Assembly: GCA_054601695.1 (NCBI GenBank)
Contig: BAAHQB010000137.1
Coordinates: forward strand, 124,001 to 188,000
Length of the DNA: 64,000 nt
Direction of reading: 5' to 3'
Source of the DNA: Amorphochlora amoebiformis
Taxonomy: Eukaryota; Cercozoa; Chlorarachniophyceae
Numbering within the stretch: position 1 is the first letter of the stretch; each line of letters starts with the position of its first letter. The position numbers and the translations under genes were made by a program. The notes beneath the pieces were generated by a model. The model searched no databases. It saw only the letters and a program-made list of their open reading frames with translations, and was not told the origin of the DNA. Below, in pieces: positions 1-64,000 of the stretch.

Positions 1-284
1 TACATACATAAAAATGTATATGTACATATAAATATATATACATTTGTTTGTCCATTTACCATCTTATTTGCATATAAGTATGCTCGAATATAGTGCATAA
101 ATTGATATGCCTCTTCATATCTAGATATGATAATATTTACATACTTACATGGATAAAGGCATACATTTGTATCATTTATGTATCTTTCTTAACATATATT
201 ATACATACACACACATGCACATGCATATAAACACAATACATCATACACAACATATATACATATTTATCGTCCATACTGATGCAG
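1..284. other. AT-rich non-coding edge
   Basis: No gene is visible here. The stretch is AT-rich with short TA and ATAC runs. A perfect 16-base palindrome centred on TATCTAGATA occupies 115-130. Confidence 0.6.
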
Positions 285-331
285 GCAAAGGGGAGACGTC
301 GCAGTGGACTGTGGAAGAAATCCGATACTAG
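285..331 (+). CDS. possible terminal exon of an unknown gene
   Basis: A plausible acceptor (ACTGATGCAG) at 284 is followed by a short open frame that reads KGETSQWTVEEIRY and stops at TAG 329-331. The base composition is clearly less AT-rich than its surroundings. No upstream partner exon can be seen within the window, and the sequence after the stop is not CTAG-rich as at the other gene ends, so this could equally be a chance frame. Product unknown. Confidence 0.25.
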
Positions 332-546
332 CCATCAACTAAGCTTCAGATAACTATATCATAGGTTATATCTTGTATGCGTATTAAGTGACATGGATAT
401 TCAAGTTGGATATGCAAGCTATTTCCTCCTTGTAGTATCTTGGTTACCTTTTTTTTAACCTTTTAAATAGTTATATCATGTCTTTGTTATGTGGATATCC
501 CATCTCTTATATATCAACAAATCTCTAAATCATATATATATATATT

Positions 547-626
<80 letters not shown>

Positions 627-749
627 CATTTACATATACATACGTTTAGCAGATTTGTTTATGTGGCATAGATTTACACACGCATAAAATCTATGAATAG
701 ATAAGTATATATATATATATATATATGTTTGTGTGTCTACATGTACATA

Positions 750-791
<42 letters not shown>

Positions 792-805
792 TGTGTGTTT
801 ACACC

Positions 806-856
<51 letters not shown>

Positions 857-1171
857 TTGTTCGTATGTATGTATATATGTGTATGTGTGTGTTTACTTAT
901 TTATAATACGTATATACACATATATTACTGTTGGAGTCATGATGGCATTCAGAAAGGCCGTAGGTGTAGACGAGGGCGTTATGACAAGGGCGTTATTCTT
1001 GCTAATTGTCAAGTTAATCTAAGCAATATTATTGGATGTTTCATATTTTCTTTGTTACTACATAGTGTATATATTATACGTTTATATATATATATATATA
1101 TATGTATATTATTATACATACACATATATACATATATGTATGTGTATGTATATATATATATATATATATGT

Positions 1172-1209
<38 letters not shown>

Positions 1210-1326
1210 CATATACAATATATATTTATGTTTGATATGTATAAATCATATACATCATATGTACATACATATATACATAGATATAAATAAATATGTATAA
1301 AAATATATATATATATATATATATTG

Positions 1327-1384
<58 letters not shown>

Positions 1385-1489
1385 TAGTATTATATATATA
1401 TATAATATATATATATATGTATATTTATATATATATATATATATATGTATATGTGTATGTGTATTATATGTATATTTACATACATACAT

Positions 1490-1526
<37 letters not shown>

Positions 1527-1624
1527 ATTACATATGAATAAGTATATTATTGTATATATATATATACATTATATATATATTTATATATATATTGAAAATA
1601 TATATACACATAAATATATATTAC

Positions 1625-1668
<44 letters not shown>

Positions 1669-1671
1669 ATT

Positions 1672-1717
<46 letters not shown>

Positions 1718-2483
1718 TATATATGTACATACATATGTATACATTGTACCTAACTTATAGATGTCATGTATACAATTTTGCATAAGCTCATCATGTTACA
1801 TAATTACACACACACACACATGTGTGTGTGTGTGTATAGTGTGTGTGTATATACATGGATGTGCGTATATACGTATGTATATTTATATTTCCATTAAGGT
1901 TTTTAAATAACAATATTAGACAAGGGCAATGTCTAGAACACATGTACTTATAATTGGTGTTTATAACCTGTGAGAAAATGTATACCTCTGTGTAAACATG
2001 GTATATATATATGATGATGATGGTATATCTCATTTCTAGAATTCATTTAATGCTTGATCTCGGGCGCGAGACCGTGTTCACCATTTGCACATAATTGCTG
2101 TACATGCATGTCAGCGGCCCATGGGAGCATACTTATCAGCCCTATATTCACATACGTGTGTTCGTTTTGCGTGAGCGCATGTATACCGCTGTAAATATAT
2201 GTACACGTGTATTGCCGGGCTGTCAGAGCACGTATTCAGTCCCTGTAAACATGTACATGAGTACTTAGAGCCCGTCAATGGATAAATTGTACGTGTTGCA
2301 CCATATGCAAAATGATAACTAAATAGATCAAAGGGGGGAGGGATGAACAGGGAGAGAAGGGGGGGGGGACGAAGGGAGAGAGCTCATTTGACCACCACTC
2401 TCAGCAGGTATATAATTTATTTTTCTCATTTCTCATTTTGGTTTTAACTAAATCTTAACAACTTTTATTTGGATTTGTTACAG
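332..2483. other. AT-rich stretch with compound TA/TG/CA microsatellites
   Basis: Mostly (TA)n with TG or CA runs. Two pieces are not repeat: 930-1025, an open frame with GC-richer sequence but no clear exon borders, and 2040-2410, a GC-richer segment with short G runs that ends in a donor-like CAGCAG|GTATAT near 2407. The latter is probably the promoter and first untranslated exon of the membrane-protein gene that starts at 3088. No other gene is supported. Confidence 0.5.
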
Positions 2484-2771
2484 GTCCGTTACCCACGCGT
2501 TACTATGGTAACGCTAAACTGAAAAGAAATCCAACCATTTGAATTCTTCGTTAATTTCGCACTTGGCTCACAGAGTCACAGCGTACGGTAAATTTAGGGT
2601 AGACCCGGTCAGACGCAAGGGGTGTAGATGTGTAGACCTCTCACTGTCTTGATCATGTTTGTAGTTTGTATGTGCGTGAGAAATACATATGTGCATGTAT
2701 GTTGATTTTTTTTTCAACTCGTTGGTGTATTATTCTTTCAGTCTCTCTTTCTCTCAATGTTTGTTTTCTGC

Positions 2772-2854
<83 letters not shown>

Positions 2855-2913
2855 GTGCACACACACATATATATATACATATACATATGTGAATATATAT
2901 ATATATATATAAG

Positions 2914-2944
<31 letters not shown>

Positions 2945-3087
2945 GTGTGTGTGTATATATATATTATAAATACTAAGTATTTATATGGATATTTATGTGT
3001 AAACTCGCGCAGAAGAAGAGATAGAGACTGATTTTCACGATGGTTTTTAATATTACAGTCGAAATTGAAGGTGTGAGGTGACAGACC
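2484..3087 (+). other. probable 5' untranslated exons of the membrane-protein gene
   Basis: A strong acceptor (TTTGTTACAG) precedes a short segment 2484-2507 ending at GTAACG, and a second acceptor (AATATTACAG) precedes 3059-3087, which runs straight into the start codon at 3088. All frames of 3059-3087 contain stops, so it is read as untranslated. Between the two lies a pyrimidine and TA-rich intron. The exon borders are inference. Confidence 0.4.
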
Positions 3088-12020
<8,933 letters not shown>

Positions 12021-12865
12021 TAGGCAAACTCCTTCTGGATCTCTCAAGCCCTCTAATACTCTCTCAACCCTTCATTTCCATTCTTTCTGTACCTCTCTCT
12101 TGTTATACCCTCTCTCTTCCTTCATACTCGGTACTACTCGCTCTCTTCTTTCTCTAATTTCTTTTCTATCTCAGTATCCCACTGATAGTCTCATATACCT
12201 GATCTAATATCTAACCCTTCACATAGATCTGGCAACCTCTGGACAGGATGTGTATGGAGTGAGATGATGGTATTTGCATTGCCTTAAATTTTGCAAGTTG
12301 ATTTTGTAATCAAAAGTACTACTATTCTCTAGATTTACGATACATATTATCAACATCTAGATTACATATATATATATTTATATAGATATATATTTATTTA
12401 CTAGACTTTAGTAATATCCACTTCTAACAGAATAGATCGTGACTACATGTGCGTCTTGTCACGGTCAATTGTCTACCAGTCTAGGCTGGATATGTATACG
12501 TGTATGCCTTCTCGTATACTATCGGATAGACCACCTGGACTAGTGGAGTACCTAGAGTACTTCTCTGATGCTGCATGATATAGTCTATATATCGGAAATT
12601 ACAAGTTGTCTAGTTGTAGACTGAAGGCAGATATGGAATAATCTAGATAATCGTATATCTTGTATTTTTCTAGTGTATGTAGATTCACAGATTATATCTA
12701 GATAGGTCTAGCACGTCACGGTCACGGTTGGGATGATCCACAGATAGTGAGTCTAGATGATATAAAGATACCATCAGTTCTGTATACCGTTTGTTCTAGA
12801 AGTTATAGATCGATCGTATGATCTTGATAATCACTTAGTGGAGATCAGCTGCTGCATCTCTGTAG
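12021..12865. promoter_or_regulatory. convergent 3' intergenic region, CTAG-rich
   Basis: This lies between the stop of the membrane-protein gene (+) and the stop of PSMD12 (-). The first 200 bases are pyrimidine-rich (CTCTC). From about 12329 to 12800 I count 13 CTAG tetramers in about 470 bases, often as TCTAGA or ATCTAGATA. Almost no TA repeat is present. A role in 3' end formation or termination for both genes is inference from position. Confidence 0.6.
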
Positions 12866-16202
<3,337 letters not shown>

Positions 16203-16621
16203 GTCAACCTGAACAATTTAATAACCTTTTCAGACCCTAAAAACTAGATCCTAGACGACAGGTTCGAAATTTCACTAGGATACAGGAAATATCTCAGTTA
16301 TTTCATCCCTATCGTCACCTTTGTGCCAGACATCGCCCCCGCAGTTCGTCCTGCCTGCGCGATCAAACGGTGTGACACGTGGATTGGTCACCAGGGATTA
16401 TTCGGCGATTAACGGGATTCAGTCCCGAGATAAATGAGAGACTTTGGGATCTCCCGCAATATCTCAAACAACCCCCTCTTCGACGTCATCCCCGTAAGTC
16501 CAGGTGAGTCCTCTCTCTGCCCGTTTGACACATCTGTTTACGCTTTCAACCATCTCAGTTTTGGCGTTACATCTAACTCGACGCGTGACATTCCTTTTTT
16601 TTCCTTTCGCGCCACCGTCAG
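16203..16621. promoter_or_regulatory. divergent promoter region, PSMD12 and repeat-protein gene
   Basis: A 419-base, TA-free, fairly GC-balanced gap between two oppositely directed start codons. It includes CACGTG and an ATTGG (inverted CCAAT) near 16375-16390, which could be promoter elements. A second ATG at 16434 opens a short frame that ends in phase at a possible donor (CCCC|GTAAGT near 16494) and could be spliced to the ATG at 16622, so the plus-strand gene may start upstream. Confidence 0.5.
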
Positions 16622-33886
<17,265 letters not shown>

Positions 33887-34364
33887 TGCTTAAGCTTCTG
33901 GATTTTCTAGAACTTACTTGCAAGGCTAAATTAAGTAACAAGTTTCAAAAGTTAATATTTACACCCTCTAGACCCTTCTTCTAAAATCATGCTAGACTAT
34001 AGCTTAATATATCTAGATATGAACTTCTGTTCGAGTTTACTCTAGTATTACAACTATATCTGGTTTATAGATTACTAGTATCTCGTACTAGTCTAGGTTA
34101 GACTAGTAGGTACTATCTAGACGATGCTGGTAACGTTCATGGTGCCAAGACTCGTGACGATGTTACGTTACAAAGTATTATGGAAATTCACATGAGTATA
34201 TCATGGCACATAACTAGATAATACATGCATAGTCTAGATAGTATGATAAATATATTGGACTAGTTGGATATCTTAAGATATATCTAGATATACGCGATGG
34301 GCTACGTATATATACTGGGTTGAAATCGAGTCAGCACTGAGTGAGCAATCGCGATCGGGCAGGC
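33887..34364. promoter_or_regulatory. convergent 3' intergenic region, CTAG-rich
   Basis: Gap of 478 bases between the stops of the repeat-protein gene and BLOC1S2. I count 14 CTAG tetramers in about 360 bases (33907-34285), many as TCTAGA, ACTAGT or ATCTAGATA. No TA microsatellite. Confidence 0.6.
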
Positions 34365-37379
<3,015 letters not shown>

Positions 37380-37520
37380 GGTCACCTTGGCGTCGGCCAT
37401 CCAGCCTCTGGGGAGTCTCAGGGAGAAGTATCCGGTTGTTACCGGATACTACCCCCAGAATCGGAAAGTCTCCGGGGATTCCTCAGCCGACATTTAATTA
37501 CAGAAAAGAACGCAGCAGCC
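37380..37520. promoter_or_regulatory. bidirectional promoter with a perfect inverted repeat
   Basis: Only 141 bases separate the ATGs of BLOC1S2 (-) and ATP synthase e (+). Near the middle, 37427-37436 (AGTATCCGGT) and 37441-37450 (ACCGGATACT) form a perfect 10-base inverted repeat around TGTT. The symmetry fits a shared regulator acting in both directions, which is inference. Confidence 0.65.
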
Positions 37521-37794
37521 ATGCCAGGTGTGCTTGTATGCGGTGTCTTGGTGTCTTCTGAGTCATCCTATCTTACTATTTGCAGTGAAATCGTTCCTAT
37601 CCGTGGCTCGCTATACTGCATTCGTTGTAGGAGTCTTTTATGGAATGGCGAGAAACGGCAAGTACGAGAAGATTGAGGCCAAGATCGCTGAGGAGAAGGC
37701 GAAGTCGGGCCACGGCCACTCTCACGGTGAGGTTTTGCCCATTATATCCTGAAAATGAAGATCTCAGACCTTCGTATATTCAGGACACCATTAA
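37521..37794 (+). CDS. ATP5ME: mitochondrial ATP synthase subunit e
   Basis: Small inner-membrane subunit of the Fo peripheral region, involved in ATP synthase dimerisation. Exons: 37521-37527, 37586-37726 and probably 37784-37794 (intron of 57 bases). The protein is about 52 residues: one N-terminal membrane helix (RYTAFVVGVFYGMARNG) with the GxxxG spacing typical of subunit e (GVFYG), followed by a charged helix (KYEKIEAKIAEEKAK), as in human ATP5ME. The C-terminus is His-rich (GHGHSHGHH) if the last intron is spliced; without splicing it ends GEVLPIIS at 37752. The short first exon encodes only Met-Pro and one base. It shares its promoter with BLOC1S2. Confidence 0.85.
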
Positions 37795-38632
37795 AATCTG
37801 ATGCTTGGAGGAGCATAAAATGACTAGATAGTTGTGGAAGCGAAACTACTCCCCACACATTCACATATGTCAAATCGAATCACAGAAAAAGTATCAACAC
37901 AATCTACATTTGGTCTTCCCCAAGTAGATACATTAGATACATTTCCTATTGTGCTGCAAATATAACACTAGAAATGGCCCTGAAACTCTTTTGCTCTTTA
38001 ATGACTTCGAAAAACTCTCCGTGCAGCATATAATGAGCTGCTAGCTAGCCACTAGAGCTAGGCTAGTGGAGCTACCACAGCTCCAGAGCTATACACATCA
38101 CAGCTCCATAATCATTGCAGATGCAGTGCGTACTTCTAGAACTACTTCAATGTTCAGATCTAGAGATGTCTCTATATATATCTAGATGATACAAGGCCTA
38201 CACAGCTACACTGAATTGATATATAATCACGATCTAGAATATTATCCAATGTGACACTGTACTTCAATTCTATCCGAGTTGACCGTATGATACACAATAT
38301 TTACCTCGGATTATCTTATATATTTTCCATATGATATCGTCTTTTAATTAAATATATATATTAATATTATCATTATTGCATGAGGTATAACATCTAGAAC
38401 ATTCCTATCCGTAGCTTATCTAGCTCGATTTTCACGTGCTTTAAGGTTTTTGCCATGCCATCAAATTCTAGAAATTCATCGATATCACCATATGTCTACT
38501 AGATCTAGTGTATGTGCACGTGCTAGATGTAGTCTAGTTCCAGTACTAGTAGTGCTAGTAGTAGTTACACAACTCTAGTATTGAGATATTTAACCTTGAA
38601 ATGCCTGCCTACTGAAGAGCACCTAGCTTTAG
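37795..38632. promoter_or_regulatory. convergent 3' intergenic region, strongly CTAG-rich
   Basis: Between the stops of ATP synthase e and the UBXN7-like gene. I count about 22 CTAG tetramers between 37968 and 38636, including runs such as GCTGCTAGCTAGCCACTAG and GTACTAGTAGTGCTAGTAG. This is the densest of the four such regions; the enrichment continues into the adjoining terminal intron (38700-38750). Confidence 0.65.
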
Positions 38633-39186
38633 CTAGTCCGCAAATTCAGCCACTACAACGGCGTTCAATAGTTTTGCCTCTTTCAGCGAACCCTGAGATT
38701 AAGTGTAGAAATTACGGTTTAAGGCTAGAGCTAGGCTCAGTTAGCTAGGTTAGGGTATCGCTCTCACGGGGTTTATGTCTACTCGTCGACGAGGAAACGT
38801 TGTTCTAAGCTCCAGCTTATCTAATGCCATGTAATGTAAGTCGAGAACAAAGGTGGAAATGGGAGCTGCTTGCCTTTTTGCATTCCATCCAGTTTGGAAG
38901 CTTCCAGTCGTACCATGTGATTCCACACGAACTCTACAACCGACTGACAGAAAATAGGTATTTCACACAATTCATGTACCAGGTGTTACAGGCAACGGTA
39001 TGATAGTTCTTGCGCACACCAAATATACATTTATATCCGCATATTGTACGAAATAACCACACGAATATGCCACATTTGTTCTGATATTGCATAAATACAT
39101 CGATATATACTTTTTTTTTATCTATTTTTGCATATATATACATACATATATATATATATATATATACATGTATTATATAATATGCA

Positions 39187-39225
<39 letters not shown>

Positions 39226-39337
39226 CATGTGTATATGTGTATATACATACATATGTGTATATGTATATATATGTATATGTACATATGTATATATATATGT
39301 ATGTATATGTGTTATGTATATTATACATATATATATG

Positions 39338-39368
<31 letters not shown>

Positions 39369-39563
39369 GTATGTATGTATGTATATGTAATATTGTACAT
39401 GTACACTACATAAATATTATGCATAATGCATATTACACAATATTTTGAATACCAGCGCGCGTACAAATATTAAAAATTTTACATGTAATTCGTAATCTAC
39501 ATAATATATACATACGCACAAACACACATTATATATTATATTATATATATATATATATGTTTC

Positions 39564-39600
<37 letters not shown>

Positions 39601-39633
39601 TAAATATACATATATATAATATATATAATAAAT

Positions 39634-39683
<50 letters not shown>

Positions 39684-39754
39684 GGGGGTATAATCATTAA
39701 CATCACACATATATATTTATATGCATATATATATGTATATATATACATATATAA

Positions 39755-39828
<74 letters not shown>

Positions 39829-39979
39829 ATTGTATAGATGCATGTATTATTTACTTCATACGTACATATTTAAATTACATAATATGTATTACATATTAAA
39901 AATATTGTTACTACATATATAAAAATGCAATAATTATGCATACATCATATATATATATATATATATATATGTATACATA

Positions 39980-40025
<46 letters not shown>

Positions 40026-40119
40026 ACATATATATTGTATATATATATATATTATAATGATGTAGTGTATATGTAGATATGTACATATATATATGTGTAT
40101 ATATATATATATATATATG

Positions 40120-40173
<54 letters not shown>

Positions 40174-40205
40174 TGAAATTATATATTTATATATAAATAT
40201 ATACG

Positions 40206-40252
<47 letters not shown>

Positions 40253-40297
40253 TAAATATGTATATGACTGTGTATACAAACATTACATCATATGTAT

Positions 40298-40334
<37 letters not shown>

Positions 40335-40341
40335 GTATATC

Positions 40342-40416
<75 letters not shown>

Positions 40417-40491
40417 GCACATACATATATATATTATATTACATGTATATATATATATATATACATAATATATATATATATAAATATCTTA

Positions 40492-40561
<70 letters not shown>

Positions 40562-40634
40562 GTAATTGTGTACATACGCACATACTGTGATATATTATGC
40601 AAATACTTGCATGGAAGGTAGACATGTTATGCGT

Positions 40635-40684
<50 letters not shown>

Positions 40685-40707
40685 CACATACATATATATA
40701 TATATAT

Positions 40708-40792
<85 letters not shown>

Positions 40793-40862
40793 ATTGTGTA
40801 CATACGCACATACTGTGATATATTATGCAAATACTTGCATGGAAGGTAGACATGTTATGCGT

Positions 40863-40911
<49 letters not shown>

Positions 40912-40946
40912 GCACATACATATATATATATATATTATATTACATG

Positions 40947-41014
<68 letters not shown>

Positions 41015-41137
41015 ATTGTGTACATACGCACATACTGTGATATATTATGCAAATACTTGCATGGAAGGTAGACATGTTATGTGTACATTTTTTACTATGT
41101 ATGTAAATGCATTAATATACGAATATATATATTATAC

Positions 41138-41186
<49 letters not shown>

Positions 41187-42305
41187 ATTTTATATGTTAT
41201 ATACATACATATATGTATATATGAATGCATGCATTGGGTGTTTTCTACGCACCTTGACAGTCGCCGACTTACAAAATCGCCGCCTGATCCTCTTCCCGTC
41301 AAACGAGCTCGGTAATCGAATCTGTAGCTGGGTGGTGTTTGGTCCTGCTGGGGGCTCGGGAATTACTTTTATGTGAGACTTGCCCGGACGCGACTTGGAA
41401 GATTCGTGTCGCTCCGGCACTTCCTTTTGATCTCTCGGGATGGGGTCTCTTCCTGAGGCGGCGGAGCTGATCTTCGCGTCTGGAACGTTGGACACGTCTT
41501 CGAGGGACTCCCGAATCGCGCGGTCGAGCATCGCCTTCTCCGTCTCCTGTCTCTCCAGTGGCTTTGCGGAAGATTCCACCTTCCGTCGCTTGGCTGGACG
41601 AGCTGATGGGTCGGTCCCAGACTCTGCTTGTTTCTCCAAAAATAGTTCTAGGCTTTTTGCGAAGCAACCGGCGTTAAATAGAACCGCTTCCCTGGGCGTC
41701 CAGCTCTTGATTATTTTGCGAGACTTCGGGTGCACTATGGAGACGTGAGGGAAATCGTTGATATCGTAGAAGGCGCAGAATTGACCTCCCTGGTCATCTG
41801 CTTTATCCCGCTGCCAGAACACGAAGCTGTCCTTGATGATCGAAGATACTCCGGGATCCTTCCAAATATCCCGGTTGAGCATGTGACACTTGAATTCTTG
41901 GTCATCCTGGATGTTGATGAGGAGCCAATGGGCTCTCCCTGCCGCATGATCCGCTGCTTCTTCGATCGGGCCGCTATAATTCATCTCCGTCGGCGGCTTA
42001 TACATTGCCGCAAGTCGTTTGTTACTACTCCACGGAAGCGAATTCGCCGTCTGAGTGCGCGGACGCATCATACCCCGTCTGCGCCCTCGCACTGGTCCAA
42101 AAAGTCGCTCAGTCACTTGAGGCTGCGGAGGTGGGATATCCTCCCCTTTCTCCTCTAGAGCCGTTCCTTCTCCCCCTCCTCCCCCGTTTTCCAGAAAAGA
42201 ATTAAGCGATGATTGTACATCCCAATTGTTCGACTCGAGGAAAAACCGAGCATGCTGCTCGGAGCTACCGGTGAGTTCAACGAACTGCCGCACCTTGGCG
42301 TCCAT
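38633..42305 (-). CDS. UBXN7: UBXN7/Ubx5-like p97 (Cdc48) adaptor
   Basis: Adaptor linking ubiquitinated substrates to the p97/Cdc48 ATPase. Exons in transcript order: 42305-41253, 38943-38874, 38820-38783, 38692-38633; 406 residues. Domains in order: UBA-like (about 4-40, [20 protein letters not shown]), a UAS thioredoxin-like domain (about 118-230, [37 protein letters not shown]), a UIM (about 270-282, [13 protein letters not shown]) and a C-terminal UBX domain split over four exons ([21 protein letters not shown], then [38 protein letters not shown]). The p97-contacting FPR motif is present. The second intron needs a GC donor (AAAAAG|GCAAGC at 38873), which alone restores the reading phase. 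The first intron (38944-41252) is 2.3 kb of TA repeat with a three-copy unit. Head to head with the gene at 42518. Confidence 0.93.
40561..41085. repeat. three-copy tandem unit of unique segment plus TA/CA tract
   Basis: A segment of about 80 bases (containing CATACGCACATACTGTG, ATTATGCAAATACTTGC and GGAAGGTAGACATG) occurs at 40561-40643, 40789-40872 and 41011-41083 almost unchanged, with (CA)n and (TA)n tracts of differing length between. It lies in the first intron of the UBXN7-like gene. The unit period is about 222-228 bases. Confidence 0.93.
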
Positions 42306-42517
42306 GGAGATGGCGCGAAACTCTCAGCCAGATCTCGGGAACCCTCTAATCGCACAATCTGAACGGATTTAGGCAATTATTACAGTAAATCTGACGGTTT
42401 CAATCTTTTTTTTCTTTGGTTTTTGTTGTGTCAGGAGTTTATTAAGACGGTTTCAAGGATATGCGGCATATGCATTTCCACACGGCGGTCTTCACTTCTC
42501 GTTTGACCTAGAACAAA
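42306..42517. promoter_or_regulatory. divergent promoter, UBXN7-like and PGQ-domain genes
   Basis: A 212-base TA-free gap between two start codons. It holds a T-rich run (42404-42430) and a direct repeat GACGGTTTCAA (about 42391 and 42448). No TATA box is obvious. Confidence 0.5.
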
Positions 42518-53550
<11,033 letters not shown>

Positions 53551-54034
53551 TTTTGCCAGCCGTCCAGCTTTTGAAAAGAATACAAACCACTGATACAATT
53601 GTCTGGCATCCAGATCATATTTTACAAAGTTTGACTTGCTCAGTCGCTTCGATCGATCACGTATATTACAGTATAACTAGTGTTACAACTAGTATAAACT
53701 AATACGTCCAGTAGTATCATAGCACATCATACTGATATTCTAGATATCTATAGCTAGGATATTCTACTGTTCTAGTATGAACAATACACTAGGCTCATAC
53801 ATATAGAACCCGGCGTCATATTTCTAGATATTTAGATATGACATACAGTAGCATGAATAACTTGGTGATCTAGTAGTGTATTCTAGGTATTACGTATTCT
53901 AGATAGTCCGGGAGTCATAAATCACCATTCATCTTAAGCATAATCTAGGTTGATTTAGTGCAGAACATGCTTGCTGGACTATCACACCAGGCAGCCATTC
54001 TAGATATTCCGAAGCGCAGCCAGAAAAAAATAGT
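53551..54034. promoter_or_regulatory. convergent 3' intergenic region, CTAG-rich
   Basis: 484 bases between the stops of the PGQ-domain gene and SF3A1. I count about 12 CTAG tetramers from 53677 to 54001 (TCTAGATATCTATAGCTAGG among them). No TA repeat. Confidence 0.6.

Positions 54035-64000
<9,966 letters not shown>

Noticed and set aside
40561-41085. CRISPR-like array
   Set aside because: Three long units with microsatellite spacers of low complexity inside an intron of a nuclear gene; no repeat-spacer structure.

Overview
The window is nuclear DNA of a protist-type eukaryote. Eight protein-coding genes, cut into many small exons with GT-AG introns (and apparently a few GC-AG introns), carry conserved housekeeping functions: proteasome lid Rpn5/PSMD12, BLOC1S2, ATP synthase subunit e, a UBXN7/Ubx5-type p97 adaptor and splicing factor SF3A1. 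Three further genes look real but are not recognised. Most of the length is (TA)n microsatellite sitting in introns, so the many Tyr/Ile-only open frames are not genes. I cannot name the species. A SAR-type protist (alveolate or stramenopile) is my low-confidence guess, based on the NGxY/RPVY repeats of one gene and the PGQ-motif domain of another.

Layout. 1-3.0 kb: AT-rich, at most a terminal exon and untranslated exons. 3.1-12.0 kb (+): multi-pass membrane protein. 12.9-16.2 kb (-): PSMD12. 16.6-33.9 kb (+): protein with three NGxY/RPVY/CIW-GW repeats plus a charged tail. 34.4-37.4 kb (-): BLOC1S2. 37.5-37.8 kb (+): ATP synthase e. 38.6-42.3 kb (-): UBXN7-like. 42.5-53.55 kb (+): PGQ-domain protein with Gln/Pro and Ser-His-Gly tracts. 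54.0-64 kb (-): SF3A1, whose N-terminus lies beyond the right edge. Neighbouring genes alternate strand without exception. Exon chains were built by hand, requiring splice sites and continuous reading phase; nearly all junctions close in phase.

Architecture is the most interesting content. The four convergent intergenic gaps (12.0-12.9, 33.9-34.4, 37.8-38.6 and 53.55-54.03 kb) are packed with the palindromic tetramer CTAG, about one per 30-40 bases. The three divergent gaps are short (141-418 bases) and sit in TA-free islands of 2.5-3 kb. TA tracts start only deeper inside genes.

Several introns hold decayed copies of a neighbouring exon edge together with its splice site, separated by TA tracts. 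This suggests that TA tracts drive duplication of whatever they flank, enlarging introns and sometimes adding exons. Other oddities: a 103-base G run, degenerate telomere-like arrays inside introns, and a 24-base inverted repeat in the BLOC1S2/ATP synthase e promoter. I saw no rRNA, tRNA, CRISPR array or recognisable transposon.
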